From the NCBI GenBank assembly GCA_022572355.1, contig JACZWC010000008.1, forward strand, positions 35,941 through 99,940: 64,000 bases of DNA, in the 5' to 3' direction. The notes below the pieces were generated by a model. It worked only from the letters and a program-made list of their open reading frames with translations. It searched no databases and was not told the DNA's origin. This stretch comes from Bacteroidota bacterium. GTDB lineage: Bacteria > Bacteroidota > Bacteroidia > NORP154. The translations under genes were made by a program, and so were the position numbers. Within the stretch, counting starts at the first letter, position 1, and each line of letters begins with the position of its first letter. Shown here piece after piece: positions 46,126 through 56,703 of the stretch.

Positions 46126-49026
46126 TCAATGCTTAACCAATTTCCCTGTTTGGCTCTCTTTTCCAGAAGCCAATCTATAAAAGTAGATACCCGCTGATAA
46201 GTTTTCCAGCTCAAAATTGACACTGTGATTTCCTTCTGGAAGTTGTTGATTAATCAACTGCCTGATTTTCCTTCCCGATTTGTCATAAATATCCAACTGA
46301 ACCAGACCGCTTTCGACAGTGCTGAACGAGAAAGTAGTGAAGTTATTCGCAGGATTAGGATAGACGATTAATGAGAATGCGCTTTCACCTTTTGCTGAGG
46401 TGCTTTCATTTCCGATCGTAACCCAACCAGATGTATCTGCATAGAGGTGTGTGGAATAAACCCCATTTCCATGGGTGCCCAGCACAACAAAGCCGTCAGA
46501 TTGTCTGTAATCAATCACATCAACTACCACATTGCCAATCAAATCGTCAGATTCCGGCACCCAAACCGTAGAGTCAGTTGTTATGGTATCTGGTACCAGC
46601 TTGTTGGTTGAAAATAGCCCAACACTGGTACCAAGCAGGTATAGTGTGGTGTCCGCCATCGGTATAATCTGGACCCACCTGCAAGAAGGCCCATCCCCAA
46701 TGTGATCAAGATTCAGTTGGGGAGGCGTTCCATCTGGCGGGCCTGTTTCCAGATTTCCAGCAACTCTTCCCCATTCAGCACCGCCGTTCTCAGAATAAAA
46801 CAAACTATAGGTGTTATAATTTGAATAAACTACCAATACCTTGTCTGCATCTCGCGGATCGACCGCTATACAACTGGTATATCCGCCGTATAGAATATTA
46901 TTCGTTATTTCATATGCCGTGGGATTTCCCGTGTTTGCACTGTCTATTCGAAATATTCTGTTGTTGTAAGTACCGTAATAAACCCTGTTAGATGGATTTG
47001 TTTTTGAGCAGGTGATGGCAGTTACCCAACTATTGCCACTTAGTGCGGGAATATTGAACTCAGACCATCCGGTGCTGATTGTATCCCACTCATTGGTTAA
47101 AGGAATAGAGCTCAGGCTGTCATTTCTCCATACATGATAAAATTGTGCCAGGTACATTACGTTGTTATCACTTGGATCCAGCAAAAAGGGATTGATAAAA
47201 ATGTAATCATACTGAGATAAAGAATCAGTTAATATTGGATCCATTCTATTGAAAGCAGTAGGTACGCCGTTAACATCCAATGTTGTTTTTACCATTTTAC
47301 CATTTTGCCGTGAAAAATAATAGCTTCCACCGCCGTCAGACACTGCGCAAAATGATCCGTCACCGGCCGATGGCATGGTCCATGCAACTGAAGGATCTGA
47401 TGACTTGGTCCACCACGTACCATTATCCTGTAAACCACCGAAGATTACGTCGCTGTTAGCCGGGCCGTGATCCAGCGCAATGGTATAAAACTGGGTAGTC
47501 GTATAACCGTTATTCAAATCTGTCCAGGCAACAGTAGTTGCCATGCAGTCATTGGTTCTGAATACGCCGCCGTCAGTAGCCGAAATCATCTTATCCGGAT
47601 TTGACGGAATAAATACCACAACGTGATTATCGGGATGATGGTTTAGATAAACGTCGTAAAAGGGAATTGTAGAACCCGGCCCATATCCCCCGATGTGCGT
47701 GATATTGTTAGGCGTGGTAAATCCATCCGTAGAACGATATAAGTTCGTGCCTCCTATAAAAACAGTATTAGAATCGTCTGGCTTGATCGCAACCACCAGG
47801 TCATAACCACCCTGGGCATTAAAATTGTCGATTGCGGATGGACCATTATTTGGAATATTCGATGATAGATCCGTCCAAACGCCGTTGCTACCCGCACCAT
47901 CGCCAGTTATGTAGCGGTACTTCCACAGGCTGTTCCACTCGATGCCACCAAAGAACACAAAGGATTGCTGCCCATAAGTCGGACTGTGCGCAAGAAAGTA
48001 AACGCTATTTTCATTTGACGGATTAATTGCCAACACCGTTCGATCATGTATTGCCGGCCAGCCAATCCCATTGCTAATGATCGTCCAGGTCAATCCGTGA
48101 TCCATGGATCTGTATATACCTTTATTGGCTGCTCCGCTACTCACTGTAAAATAAGCTATACCCGTTGGACTCACCGCTATATCAGTGGTAATTTGTCCAT
48201 TGATCGTTCCAACGTTAATCGGTTCTGTCCAGGTTACACCACCATCTTCACTTCTGAAAAGCGTATTTTCTGTGGTCACATACACAATATCCACGGAATC
48301 TATAGAAGGATCAATTGCTATTCTCCAAATCAGATCCCAAACGCCTCCTACCTGGGGCGTTCCAGACACAGTACCAGTAAGTGTATCCCAGGTTATTCCT
48401 CCATCTGTGGACTTGTACACGCCGTTGCCGTAGTAATAACCTGAAAAGGATTTACTTGCGGAATTTCCAGATCCTTCGCCCGAGCCATAGTACCATACAT
48501 TGGTTTTCCCTGCACGGGTATCCTGTACAATGGTAGTAACACTGTGATGTTGTTCTTTAGATGTAACCTTGGTCCAGTTTAATCCTTGATCTACTGATCG
48601 CCAGACACCAGCTGATACCCCTCCGGCCAGAATCACGTTCTCATTCGTAACATCGATGGCCATGGCTCTTGTTCGTCCGCCAACATTTACTGGCCCCATA
48701 GACTTCCATACATGTGAAGAGGCTTTTTTGCTTTTATATTTGGAACGCAGGTTCGAAATCCATTTTAATTCCCTTTGCCTCATTTTCACAGGAATTTCCC
48801 CTGTCTCCGGGTCAGCTAGTCGTGCCAATTCATATTCCCAACGTGCATTCTGAAGATTTTTTCCTTTCTGAGCGAAGGGTGTCTCAGAGAAGAGAGGAAG
48901 GTGCATGGATTGGTAGGTGTCATAAGTCTTCAATGAATTTTGAGGCTCTACAATGACAATCATCAGAATAATGGCCACCGCCATTCCTGATGCTATCGAT
49001 ACTCTTTTAAACATTGAATTGTCCAT
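46126..49026 (-). CDS. VPS10/sortilin-like beta-propeller protein with T9SS signal
   Basis: The 966-residue product (ATG 49026) has an N-terminal hydrophobic leader (about residues 10-27) and then many BNR/sortilin-type repeats with the GVWRSVDQGLNWTKV, GVYKSTDGGITWDTL and TLFRSEDGGVTWTEP pattern. The C-terminus is a T9SS type A sorting domain (IVYPNPANNFTTFSF to TGKLVKH). WSMGPVNVGGRTRAMAID-like words near residue 112 are typical of this group. It is probably a T9SS-exported surface or extracellular protein binding glycans or acting as a glycosidase-like propeller; no catalytic residues can be assigned. Confidence 0.85.
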   Translation of the reverse strand: MDNSMFKRVSIASGMAVAIILMIVIVEPQNSLKTYDTYQSMHLPLFSETPFAQKGKNLQNARWEYELARLADPETGEIPVKMRQRELKWISNLRSKYKSKKASSHVWKSMGPVNVGGRTRAMAIDVTNENVILAGGVSAGVWRSVDQGLNWTKVTSKEQHHSVTTIVQDTRAGKTNVWYYGSGEGSGNSASKSFSGYYYGNGVYKSTDGGITWDTLTGTVSGTPQVGGVWDLIWRIAIDPSIDSVDIVYVTTENTLFRSEDGGVTWTEPINVGTINGQITTDIAVSPTGIAYFTVSSGAANKGIYRSMDHGLTWTIISNGIGWPAIHDRTVLAINPSNENSVYFLAHSPTYGQQSFVFFGGIEWNSLWKYRYITGDGAGSNGVWTDLSSNIPNNGPSAIDNFNAQGGYDLVVAIKPDDSNTVFIGGTNLYRSTDGFTTPNNITHIGGYGPGSTIPFYDVYLNHHPDNHVVVFIPSNPDKMISATDGGVFRTNDCMATTVAWTDLNNGYTTTQFYTIALDHGPANSDVIFGGLQDNGTWWTKSSDPSVAWTMPSAGDGSFCAVSDGGGSYYFSRQNGKMVKTTLDVNGVPTAFNRMDPILTDSLSQYDYIFINPFLLDPSDNNVMYLAQFYHVWRNDSLSSIPLTNEWDTISTGWSEFNIPALSGNSWVTAITCSKTNPSNRVYYGTYNNRIFRIDSANTGNPTAYEITNNILYGGYTSCIAVDPRDADKVLVVYSNYNTYSLFYSENGGAEWGRVAGNLETGPPDGTPPQLNLDHIGDGPSCRWVQIIPMADTTLYLLGTSVGLFSTNKLVPDTITTDSTVWVPESDDLIGNVVVDVIDYRQSDGFVVLGTHGNGVYSTHLYADTSGWVTIGNESTSAKGESAFSLIVYPNPANNFTTFSFSTVESGLVQLDIYDKSGRKIRQLINQQLPEGNHSVNFELENLSAGIYFYRLASGKESQTGKLVKH

Positions 49027-49147
49027 CAATATTTCCTTTTTACTAAGATACTAAATACTGCGGATTTGTACGTTCTTTATGTTTCTTCATTAAATTTCTA
49101 TTTGGACCATGGAACAAGCGAACATTTGAATGGCAGAATGTAGAAAT

Positions 49148-49540
49148 TTAATTGTTGTTTGAAGCAGTATTAATGCTCGTAACAAATATTGAAATCAACT
49201 TATTACATTCCCCAATTAATTCCAAAATTTCCTGTTCGGATTGAAATATTTTTGCGCTGTGGAGAATTCTTAAGCAATTATGAGACTCTCTTAATTCCTT
49301 AAGGCAGACTTTCATTTTGTGAACGAAATCCTTCCCTGATTCAGCGCTTTTTGCTTCCCCGTAATTAAGCGACGGCGAAGTACCTGATCGCAGGAGTTGT
49401 CCACCTAAATGTGCAGCGGGTTTTGTATTGGGTAAATTATCAATAAAGGAGATAATTGTAGCCGCAAAGTCAATCAGGCGTTCGTCTAGGTCATATTTCT
49501 TCCTTTGAACCACTTCACCATTCTCAGTTCGTTTATTCAT
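49148..49540 (-). CDS. Four helix bundle protein (23S rRNA intervening-sequence type)
   Basis: The 130-residue protein has the family pattern YDLDERLIDFAATIISFIDNLPNTKPAAHLGGQLLRSGTSPSLNYGEAKSAESGKDFVHKMKVCLKELRESHNCLRIL. Homologues are encoded in intervening sequences of 23S rRNA genes and also occur as free-standing genes in Bacteroidota. Here it is not in an rRNA gene. Function is unknown. Neighbouring genes are a lipoprotein and a T9SS protein on the same strand. Confidence 0.88.
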   Translation of the reverse strand: MNKRTENGEVVQRKKYDLDERLIDFAATIISFIDNLPNTKPAAHLGGQLLRSGTSPSLNYGEAKSAESGKDFVHKMKVCLKELRESHNCLRILHSAKIFQSEQEILELIGECNKLISIFVTSINTASNNN

Positions 49541-49620
49541 TTGTTCAATTATTCAGTTATTGTATTATTAATAGACTCCTTATGATACTCAGAAGTTACA
49601 TCGGATTATTGAATACCAGG

Positions 49621-50097
49621 TTATTCTGTCTTTTGGTATCCTCTAACTGTGTATGTGATTGCTTCTTTATTTCCCCTTGAGTAGGTAAGAAAAGTGGCTG
49701 CAAATTTATCATTTTTATTCAATCCGGGGAAAGAGGCGTTCATACCTGGAAATAACGCCTCTCCGGTTTTAACCAATGAGCAAGAGAAAAATACCTTTAA
49801 TTCCGCACCTCCATGAACGCTATTGTGGCATTCCATGCCCCGGTTAACCACCCGATCAATGCGGATTCGGGCATAGCAGGGAACATTCGCACATGCATCG
49901 TCAGGATTGCCTTCCTGCAGATCGGGTAATATTTCTAATACGGTAGCTTGTGCATAGCATCCTTTTATAGATCGGGGAGCTGAAGGCAGCACAGGCGCGG
50001 CTTCGCTTGTACTTACCGCCTGCGGTTTCTCACTGATATGACAACCTGGAGCAATCGCTAGGATCAATAGCGACATCATGAGGAAGAAATAACGCAT
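49621..50097 (-). CDS. Hypothetical lipoprotein
   Basis: The 158-residue product has a lipoprotein signal ending LAIAPGC (lipid-bearing Cys19), so it should be membrane anchored. The mature part has three more cysteine pairs (GCYAQ, DDACANVPCYAR, MECHN, FFSCSL), suggesting disulfides, and a beta-rich middle. I recognise no family. It starts 84 bases from icmF on the opposite strand. Confidence 0.65.
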   Translation of the reverse strand: MRYFFLMMSLLILAIAPGCHISEKPQAVSTSEAAPVLPSAPRSIKGCYAQATVLEILPDLQEGNPDDACANVPCYARIRIDRVVNRGMECHNSVHGGAELKVFFSCSLVKTGEALFPGMNASFPGLNKNDKFAATFLTYSRGNKEAITYTVRGYQKTE

Positions 50098-50147
50098 TTG
50101 TATCTGGTATTGTGCGTAAATATAGTGAATATCGAGCTTCCTGTACC

Positions 50148-50178
50148 TTGTTAAATTAGCCGATAAAGGTTAAATTTG
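50148..50178 (+). promoter_or_regulatory. Promoter for icmF (TTG / TAAATTTG) close to the start codon
   Basis: TTG at 50148-50150 and TAAATTTG at 50171-50178 are spaced by 20 bases, an ideal match. ATG 50182 lies only 3 bases after the -7 box, so transcription would begin at or just inside the start codon and the mRNA would be leaderless or nearly so. Confidence 0.55.
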
Positions 50179-50181
50179 TGC

Positions 50182-53100
50182 ATGGCCACAAAAAAAGCTT
50201 CCCCATATACTCCCAAGAATAAAATTCGCATCGTTACGGCTGCCTCCTTGTTCGACGGGCACGATGCGGCTATTAACATCATGCGAAGGGTAATTCAGGG
50301 TTCCGGCGCGGAAGTTATTCATCTCGGACACGATCGCTCGGCTCAGGAAGTAGTGGAATGTGCGATTCAGGAAGATGCACAGGCCATTGCCATAACGTCC
50401 TATCAGGGAGGACATATTGAATACTTCAAATACATGTACGATCTTCTTGTGGAACGCGGAAGTGCTCACATCAAGATATTTGGTGGAGGGGGGGGCACCA
50501 TATTGCCTTCGGAAATTGAAGAACTCCAGCAATACGGAATCACCAGGATCTATCATCCTGATGATGGCAGAACCATGGGACTGCAGGGAATGATTGACGA
50601 CCTGATGAAAAACTCTGATTTTCCGTTGGGACATTATTTAAACGGAGAACCTTCTGCTATCGCAGAACAAAATCCAGCCGTAATAGCGAGAATGATATCT
50701 GGTGCGGAGAATTTTCCGAAGGAGAACAAAGCGGTTCTCAAAAGAATTAGTGACGTAGCTAAAAAACTAAAAACTCCTGTATTGGGGATTACCGGAACCG
50801 GCGGAGCGGGAAAATCCTCATTGGTTGACGAAATTGTCCGGAGGTTTCTGGTGGATTTCCCTGTGAAGACTGTTGGGATTATTTCCGTAGATCCAACTAA
50901 ACGAAGAACGGGTGGCGCTCTGTTGGGTGACAGGATCAGGATGAACAGCATTTTTAACCCGCGCTGTTACATGCGTTCTTTAGCTACACGACAAAGTAAC
51001 CTCGCTATGTCCAAGCATGTACAGGAAGCGGTGGATATTCTGAAAGCTGCAAAATACGACCTGATCATCCTGGAAACGTCTGGAATAGGCCAGGCAGACA
51101 CTGAAATTATAGATCACTCTGATGTTAGCATGTACGTGATGACACCTGAATACGGTGCTGCCTCTCAGCTGGAGAAGATCGACATGCTGGACTTTGCAGA
51201 TATCATTGCGCTTAACAAATTTGACAAGAGAGGTGCAATGGATGCCCTTAGAGATGTGAAGAAGCAATACAAGAGAAACCGGCAGCTGTTTGATATGAAA
51301 GACGCTGACGTTCCCGTTTTTGGAACGATTGCCAGTCAATTCAATGATCCGGGTACCAATACCCTGTACAAAAAGCTGATGCAAGCGATTTCGGATAAAA
51401 CTGAAGCAGCTTTTGAGAGTAGCCTTGAATCCACTGAGGAAATGAGTGAGAAGATCTATATCATTCCTCCCAAGAGGGTGAGATACCTGAGCGAGATTGC
51501 GGATACAGTCAGAAATTACAACGAATGGACCAATGAACAGAAGAACATTGCCCAGAAGCTGTATGCCTTGAACCTCTCAATAGACACACTTAAGAAAGAA
51601 GGCAAAGCCAAAGTCGTAAAAGAGCTTCAGGCCAGCTACAAGAAATTGCTCAAGTCACTGGATTCAAAAAATTATGAACTGATCCAGGCATGGCCGGAGA
51701 AAGTAGCGAGGTACAAGAATGAGATCTATACTTTCAAAGTTCGAGACAAAGAGCTGAAGATTCGAACCCATACAGAGTCCTTGTCCCATACCATGATTCC
51801 CAAAATATCATTGCCCACCTACGAAGCATGGGGTGATTTGCTCAAATGGAATTTACAGGAAAATGTTCCCGGAGAATTCCCATTTACAGCAGGTGTATTT
51901 CCGTTCAAGCGGGAGGAGGAAGATCCGACTCGCATGTTTGCAGGTGAAGGCGGCCCGGAGAGAACCAACAAGAGATTTCATTATGTATCGCTGGATATGC
52001 AGGCAATACGCCTTTCAACGGCATTTGATAGTGTAACGCTTTATGGCCGGGATCCCGAAACACGTCCTGACATATATGGAAAGATTGGAAACTCTGGTGT
52101 TAGTATTTGTTGTCTTGACGATGCCAAGAAACTATACAGTGGATTTGACCTCTGTGACCCGAAGACTTCAGTATCCATGACCATCAATGGCCCCGCCCCT
52201 ATGTTGCTGGGATATTACATGAATGTGGCAATCGATCAGCAATGTGAGTTGTACATCAAAGAAAAGGGCCTTGTAAAACAGGTGAATAAGAAGATTGATG
52301 CGATCTATAAAAAGAAACGTGCAAAGCGGCCGACCTACAATGGAAAACTTCCAAAAGGCAATGATGGATTGGGTTTAATGTTACTCGGAGTAACGGGTGA
52401 TCAAATTCTTCCTGTAAAAGTATATAACAGATTGAAGAACAAAGCATTATCTTCTACAAGAGGTACTGTGCAAGCGGACATTCTAAAGGAGGATCAGGCC
52501 CAGAATACCTGCATCTTCAGCACCGAGTTTGCCCTGCGATTGATGGGTGATGTGCAGTCCTATTTTATTGATCATAGCATTAGGAATTTCTATTCCGTGA
52601 GTATCAGTGGTTACCACATTGCCGAAGCAGGTTCCAACCCCATTACGCAGCTGGCATTTACATTGGCTAATGGATTTACCTATGTAGAATATTACGCAAG
52701 CAGAGGCATGGACATAGACAAATTCGCTCCCAACCTCAGCTTTTTCTTCAGCAATGGTATTGATCCCGAATACGCAGTAATTGGCAGGGTCGCACGCAGA
52801 ATTTGGTCAAAGGCGATGAGAGAGAAGTACAAGGTTGGTGAGAGGAGCCAGAAGTTGAAATACCATATCCAAACCAGTGGGCGCTCGCTCCATGCCCAGG
52901 AAATAGGGTTTAACGACATCAGAACAACCCTGCAGGCACTCTATGCAATTTACGACAACTGCAACTCATTGCACACCAATGCCTATGATGAGGCAATTAC
53001 AACTCCCACAGAGGAAAGTGTGAGAAGAGCAATGGCCATTCAATTGATCATCAACAAGGAATTGGGTCTTTCCAAGAATGAAAATCCGATTCAGGGCAGC

Positions 53101-53559
53101 TTCATCATCGAGGAGTTAACGGATTTGGTGGAAGAGGCTGTGTTGATGGAATTCGACAGTATCTCGGAAAGAGGCGGTGTGTTAGGAGCTATGGAAACCA
53201 TGTACCAGCGAGGGAAAATACAAGAGGAGAGCCTTTACTATGAGACCCTCAAGCACTCTGGGGAATTGCCGTTGATTGGGGTTAATACATTTTTATCCTC
53301 GGATGGCTCGCCTACAATATTGCCGAAAGAGGTGATCAGGGCTACGGAAAGCGAGAAAAAGTATCAGATAAAAATGGTGGGTGAGTTAACCAGAAGGAAT
53401 AGTACGGAGGCCAACGAACATTTGGCAAATCTTCAGAAGATCGCCGTGCAAAATGGCAACTTATTCGAAGCGCTCATGGAAGCTTGTAAATACTGTTCTC
53501 TCGGGCAGATTACAGAGGCCTTGTTTGAGGTTGGTGGGCAGTATCGGCGCAATATGTGA
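50182..53559 (+). CDS. icmF: Fused isobutyryl-CoA mutase (IcmF)
   Basis: The 1,125-residue enzyme has the fused order: a B12-binding domain (residues 15-145; axial-histidine motif DGHDAA at 25-30, SYQGG 73-77, GGGGG 101-105), a MeaB-like GTPase chaperone domain (P-loop GTGGAGKS 205-212), a linker, and the mutase large domain (from about 545; [14 protein letters not shown] at about 582, [44 protein letters not shown]). It interconverts isobutyryl-CoA and butyryl-CoA with adenosylcobalamin, and may accept pivalyl-type substrates. The FAGEG words are shared with known IcmF. It links branched-chain and fatty acid metabolism. A SIR2-TPR gene follows 83 bases later. Confidence 0.95.
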   Translation: MATKKASPYTPKNKIRIVTAASLFDGHDAAINIMRRVIQGSGAEVIHLGHDRSAQEVVECAIQEDAQAIAITSYQGGHIEYFKYMYDLLVERGSAHIKIFGGGGGTILPSEIEELQQYGITRIYHPDDGRTMGLQGMIDDLMKNSDFPLGHYLNGEPSAIAEQNPAVIARMISGAENFPKENKAVLKRISDVAKKLKTPVLGITGTGGAGKSSLVDEIVRRFLVDFPVKTVGIISVDPTKRRTGGALLGDRIRMNSIFNPRCYMRSLATRQSNLAMSKHVQEAVDILKAAKYDLIILETSGIGQADTEIIDHSDVSMYVMTPEYGAASQLEKIDMLDFADIIALNKFDKRGAMDALRDVKKQYKRNRQLFDMKDADVPVFGTIASQFNDPGTNTLYKKLMQAISDKTEAAFESSLESTEEMSEKIYIIPPKRVRYLSEIADTVRNYNEWTNEQKNIAQKLYALNLSIDTLKKEGKAKVVKELQASYKKLLKSLDSKNYELIQAWPEKVARYKNEIYTFKVRDKELKIRTHTESLSHTMIPKISLPTYEAWGDLLKWNLQENVPGEFPFTAGVFPFKREEEDPTRMFAGEGGPERTNKRFHYVSLDMQAIRLSTAFDSVTLYGRDPETRPDIYGKIGNSGVSICCLDDAKKLYSGFDLCDPKTSVSMTINGPAPMLLGYYMNVAIDQQCELYIKEKGLVKQVNKKIDAIYKKKRAKRPTYNGKLPKGNDGLGLMLLGVTGDQILPVKVYNRLKNKALSSTRGTVQADILKEDQAQNTCIFSTEFALRLMGDVQSYFIDHSIRNFYSVSISGYHIAEAGSNPITQLAFTLANGFTYVEYYASRGMDIDKFAPNLSFFFSNGIDPEYAVIGRVARRIWSKAMREKYKVGERSQKLKYHIQTSGRSLHAQEIGFNDIRTTLQALYAIYDNCNSLHTNAYDEAITTPTEESVRRAMAIQLIINKELGLSKNENPIQGSFIIEELTDLVEEAVLMEFDSISERGGVLGAMETMYQRGKIQEESLYYETLKHSGELPLIGVNTFLSSDGSPTILPKEVIRATESEKKYQIKMVGELTRRNSTEANEHLANLQKIAVQNGNLFEALMEACKYCSLGQITEALFEVGGQYRRNM

Positions 53560-53642
53560 TTAATGTGGCCTTGCTGTTTGAGTGATTAACTATTAAAATT
53601 TAGAAATAGACGAATTTTATGGCCAATTAATAATAACCGCTC

Positions 53643-55460
53643 ATGGATATTGAATATAACCCGACGAATGTTAAAGCTATTGCTCAAAACCTGAAGTTTA
53701 ACCAGGAGAGTGATGTCAAATGTGCGATTATTATTGGCGCTGGTGTTTCAGTTACGGCAGGGATTCCAGCGGCGGATGGTATCATGAAAGAGATTAAGAA
53801 AAAGTTCGCTGTTGAGGTCAATAGAAATAATTGTAAGACCTATCAGGACTACATGAAAGTATTGACACCAGACCAGCGAAAAAAACTAATTGAGAAGTTT
53901 GTTAGCAAATCCGGCGTTAATCAGGCACATCTTTACTTAGGTGCTCTGGTTGAAGCAGGTTATGTAGACCGTATTCTAACGACCAACTTTGACCCTTTGG
54001 TGATTCGATCCTTGGCATTATACAATCAATTTCCGGCGGTTTATGATTTTGCCGTCTCTAAAAAGTACATTTCTGGAAAAGCCGCATCTCTTTCGGTGTT
54101 TCACCTCAATGGCCAGATAGATGGGTTTGTACAACTCAATACGGATGACCAGTTTGCTAGTCATACCGATATGTTAAAAGAAGTATTCAGTGATGTGGCG
54201 AGAAACCGGTGTTGGATAGTGGTTGGCTATAGTGGGGAGAATGATCCTGTTTTTGAGGCATTGGAAAAAGTAGATATGCATCAGCATAAATTTTACTGGG
54301 TAAGTTATAGTGATAAAGATCCCAAGGCGCACCTTTTGAAGAAAATCCTCAATCCCAAAGAAAATGAATATGGTTATTATTTGAAAGGCTACAGTGCCGA
54401 TGATTTTTTCTTAGAGCTGGCGAAGGAGCTCAAATTAAATATGCCCAAAATCATTGACAAGCCTTTCAGCTACCTTAAGCAGGTTGTGGCTACAATTAAG
54501 AGTTCGAGTATTGATGGCAGGTCCGTAGAGCGAACTAAAGAAACCAAAGGATGGATTGACGCTGCTATCAAAGGTTTTGAAGATGGGGAAGGCTTTGAAC
54601 AAATTGAAGTGGCCCGAAAGGAAAAGATTCAAATGGACACGTTGGTCCAGAAAATAAGGGATATATGGATTAATGAGCAGTATGAAAAAGTTGATAAAAT
54701 AGCAGATGAAATCATGATCTCCGGAAATGAAGAGGCAAAAAAATACTTGGCATACGCATTTTACAATTGGGGAAATGTATTGGTCGATTTAGCTGCAATG
54801 GAGAAGGGTAAGAAGTCAGAGGTGCTATACCAGCAGGCGATTGAAAAATATCAGAAGTCAATTGAAATAAAGCAGGATGATATGACCTTTTACAATTTGG
54901 GAAATGCTTTGGCCGATTTGGCTGACATGGAGAAGGGTAAGAAGTCAGAGGCGCTATACAAGCAAGCTGGTGAAAAATATCGGAAGGCAATTGAAATAAA
55001 GCCAGATAAGGATCAAGCCTTTTACAATTGGGGAAATGTATTAAGCAATTTAGCTGCGATGGAGAAGGGTGAGAAATCAGAAGCGTTATATAAACAGGCG
55101 ATTGAAAAGTACCTAAAGTCAATTGAAATAATGCCAGATGATAGAATCTCTTACAAGTTGGGATTGACATTAGTTAATTTGGCAAGAACCAAAGAAGGTG
55201 CGGATATGAAGAAAATGCTGAAAGAAGCGTTAATTAAATTCAAAAAACTGGAGAGTACTGAAGAAGGAAAATATTCATACGATATATCTTGTAGTTATTC
55301 CCTTCTAGATAATAAAGAAAAAGCGTTGAAATGGTTAGAAAGGTCATTAAGGTTAAAAGCGACACCTGATAAAAAACACATATTGGGAGATGCCGATTTG
55401 GATAACATCAAAAAAACCAAGGAATTCAAAAATCTTCTTGTGAAATACCGTATTACCTAG
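53643..55460 (+). CDS. SIR2-family NAD-binding domain fused to TPR repeats
   Basis: The 605-residue protein has no signal peptide. Residues about 25-270 are a SIR2-like domain with IIGAGVSVTAGIPAA (GAG at 32-34), TTNFD (113-117), His154 in FHLNG, and GYSGENDPV (195-203), so the NAD-binding and catalytic positions look intact. Residues about 365-605 hold TPR repeats, including three almost identical units of 43-44 residues starting FYNWGNV or FYNLGNA. SIR2 domains of this class in anti-phage systems (Thoeris ThsA, DSR, Avs) deplete NAD. TPR would act as sensor or oligomerisation part. The defence role is inferred; a regulatory deacetylase-like role cannot be excluded. Confidence 0.82.
   Translation: MDIEYNPTNVKAIAQNLKFNQESDVKCAIIIGAGVSVTAGIPAADGIMKEIKKKFAVEVNRNNCKTYQDYMKVLTPDQRKKLIEKFVSKSGVNQAHLYLGALVEAGYVDRILTTNFDPLVIRSLALYNQFPAVYDFAVSKKYISGKAASLSVFHLNGQIDGFVQLNTDDQFASHTDMLKEVFSDVARNRCWIVVGYSGENDPVFEALEKVDMHQHKFYWVSYSDKDPKAHLLKKILNPKENEYGYYLKGYSADDFFLELAKELKLNMPKIIDKPFSYLKQVVATIKSSSIDGRSVERTKETKGWIDAAIKGFEDGEGFEQIEVARKEKIQMDTLVQKIRDIWINEQYEKVDKIADEIMISGNEEAKKYLAYAFYNWGNVLVDLAAMEKGKKSEVLYQQAIEKYQKSIEIKQDDMTFYNLGNALADLADMEKGKKSEALYKQAGEKYRKAIEIKPDKDQAFYNWGNVLSNLAAMEKGEKSEALYKQAIEKYLKSIEIMPDDRISYKLGLTLVNLARTKEGADMKKMLKEALIKFKKLESTEEGKYSYDISCSYSLLDNKEKALKWLERSLRLKATPDKKHILGDADLDNIKKTKEFKNLLVKYRIT
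54759..55151 (+). repeat. Three tandem TPR-coding repeats (129-132 bases each)
   Basis: Units at 54759-54887, 54888-55019 and 55020-55151 encode FYNxGN.L..LA.MEKG.KSE.LY.QA.EKY.KSIEI.PD. They are highly similar at nucleotide level (for example GAGAAGGGTAAGAAGTCAGA shared in units 1 and 2), pointing to recent duplication within the gene. Confidence 0.8.
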
Positions 55461-55634
55461 TTAAACTTATTGTTTTTCACAATCAACTTATCTGACAATA
55501 ATCTTACCTGAGCCAAACAAGCTTTATACGTACAAGCCGAATAATCTAATAGTTGCCAGATTAGTTCCCGCGACCGCTCACCCGTCCAAATTATTGCAGC
55601 AATTTCGTAATATTACCACTATCAGGATTTTAAA

Positions 55635-56144
55635 ATGAGAACTAAACTATCAATTCTTCTTATTCTAATCTGTTCAGAATTGAGCATTCATGCCCAGGAT
55701 TCAAATAAGTCCTTGGATTCATTGGTGGAGGTTATAACGGACAATTCAGAAGGAATGAATAGCCAGTCTGAAGATGATCCTATTTTCACAATCGTTGAGG
55801 TAATGCCTGAATATTCTGGAGGATTGGACAGCTTAATGCAGTATCTGGTAAGAAACATAGAGTACCCGAGCGCAGCTAAGAAGAATTTAATTTCTGGGAT
55901 TGTTTATGTGCAATTTGTGGTTTTCAAAACTGGAGATGTAGGAAATGTAAAGGTTATTAGAGGCATAGGAGCAGGATGTGACGAAGAGGCAGTAAGGGTC
56001 GTTAAAGAAATGCCTAAATGGAATCCGGGTACCCAAAGGGGTAAAGAGGTAAACGTGTTATATACGCTACCTGTGCGCTATGTGCTGATGACGAAGCGTC
56101 AAGCAAAAAAGGCCAAAAAGAGAAAGGGAAAGGTGGATAAGTAA
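55635..56144 (+). CDS. Secreted TonB C-terminal domain protein, first copy
   Basis: The 169-residue product has a signal peptide (residues about 1-20, ending SIHAQ), a short acidic linker, and a TonB C-terminal domain (FTIVEVMPEYSGGLDSLMQYLVRNIEYPSAAKKNLISGIVYVQFVVFKTGDV..VKVIRGIG..CDEEAVRVVKEMPKWNPG). It ends in a lysine-rich tail (KRQAKKAKKRKGKVDK). True TonB has an N-terminal membrane anchor and Pro-rich spacer, absent here. It may be a soluble periplasmic partner of outer-membrane receptors. A paralogue follows after 58 bases. Confidence 0.88.
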   Translation: MRTKLSILLILICSELSIHAQDSNKSLDSLVEVITDNSEGMNSQSEDDPIFTIVEVMPEYSGGLDSLMQYLVRNIEYPSAAKKNLISGIVYVQFVVFKTGDVGNVKVIRGIGAGCDEEAVRVVKEMPKWNPGTQRGKEVNVLYTLPVRYVLMTKRQAKKAKKRKGKVDK

Positions 56145-56202
56145 AGGTCTTCAGAGAATAATGATTTATTTAGATTCATTCAGTATTTTAACAAAACGAC
56201 AT

Positions 56203-56682
56203 ATGAAAACAAGTAACAAGGTTTTAATTGCTTTATTCTTTGTTGCAAATTGCGGTTTATTATTAGCGCAAGACATAGGAAATTCTAGTATGACCCCTAT
56301 AGATATCGCACCGGTATTTCCAGGTGGAGAGGATAGCCTTCTTAATTATGTTGCCCGAAGAATAGTATATCCTAAAGCTGCGAAGGAGAATAAAATTTCT
56401 GGAGTCGTTTATGTAAAGTTTGTGGTTTTAAGTACGGGAGAGGTAGAGGATGTACAGGTTCAAAATGGAATTGGTGGAGGTTGCAATGAGGAGGCCATTA
56501 GGGTTGTGCAAGAAATGCCAATATGGAACCCAGGAATTATGAGAGGAAAAAATGTGAAAGTTCATATGACGCTACCTGTGAGATTTGTTATACCTGAATC
56601 AGATGAAAAATCGAAGAAGAAGAAGAGGAAAATGAGAAAGAAGAAGAAGAAGAAGAAGAAAATGAGAAAGAAGAATTCATAA
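56203..56682 (+). CDS. Secreted TonB C-terminal domain protein, second copy
   Basis: From ATG 56203 (MKTSNKVLIALFFVANCGLLLAQ) the product has 159 residues. The signal peptide is followed by a TonB C-terminal domain (IAPVFPGGEDSLLNYVARRIVYPKAAKENKISGVVYVKFVVLSTGEVEDVQVQNGIGGGCNEEAIRVVQEMPIWNPG). The last 30 residues are almost all Lys and Arg, encoded by a purine-rich AAG run (bases about 56,610-56,680). An upstream frame extension to 56161 is less likely. It is a tandem duplicate of the preceding gene, and DUF4139 follows 21 bases later. Confidence 0.88.
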   Translation: MKTSNKVLIALFFVANCGLLLAQDIGNSSMTPIDIAPVFPGGEDSLLNYVARRIVYPKAAKENKISGVVYVKFVVLSTGEVEDVQVQNGIGGGCNEEAIRVVQEMPIWNPGIMRGKNVKVHMTLPVRFVIPESDEKSKKKKRKMRKKKKKKKKMRKKNS

Positions 56683-56703
56683 AGTCAATTTTAAACTAAG
56701 TAT

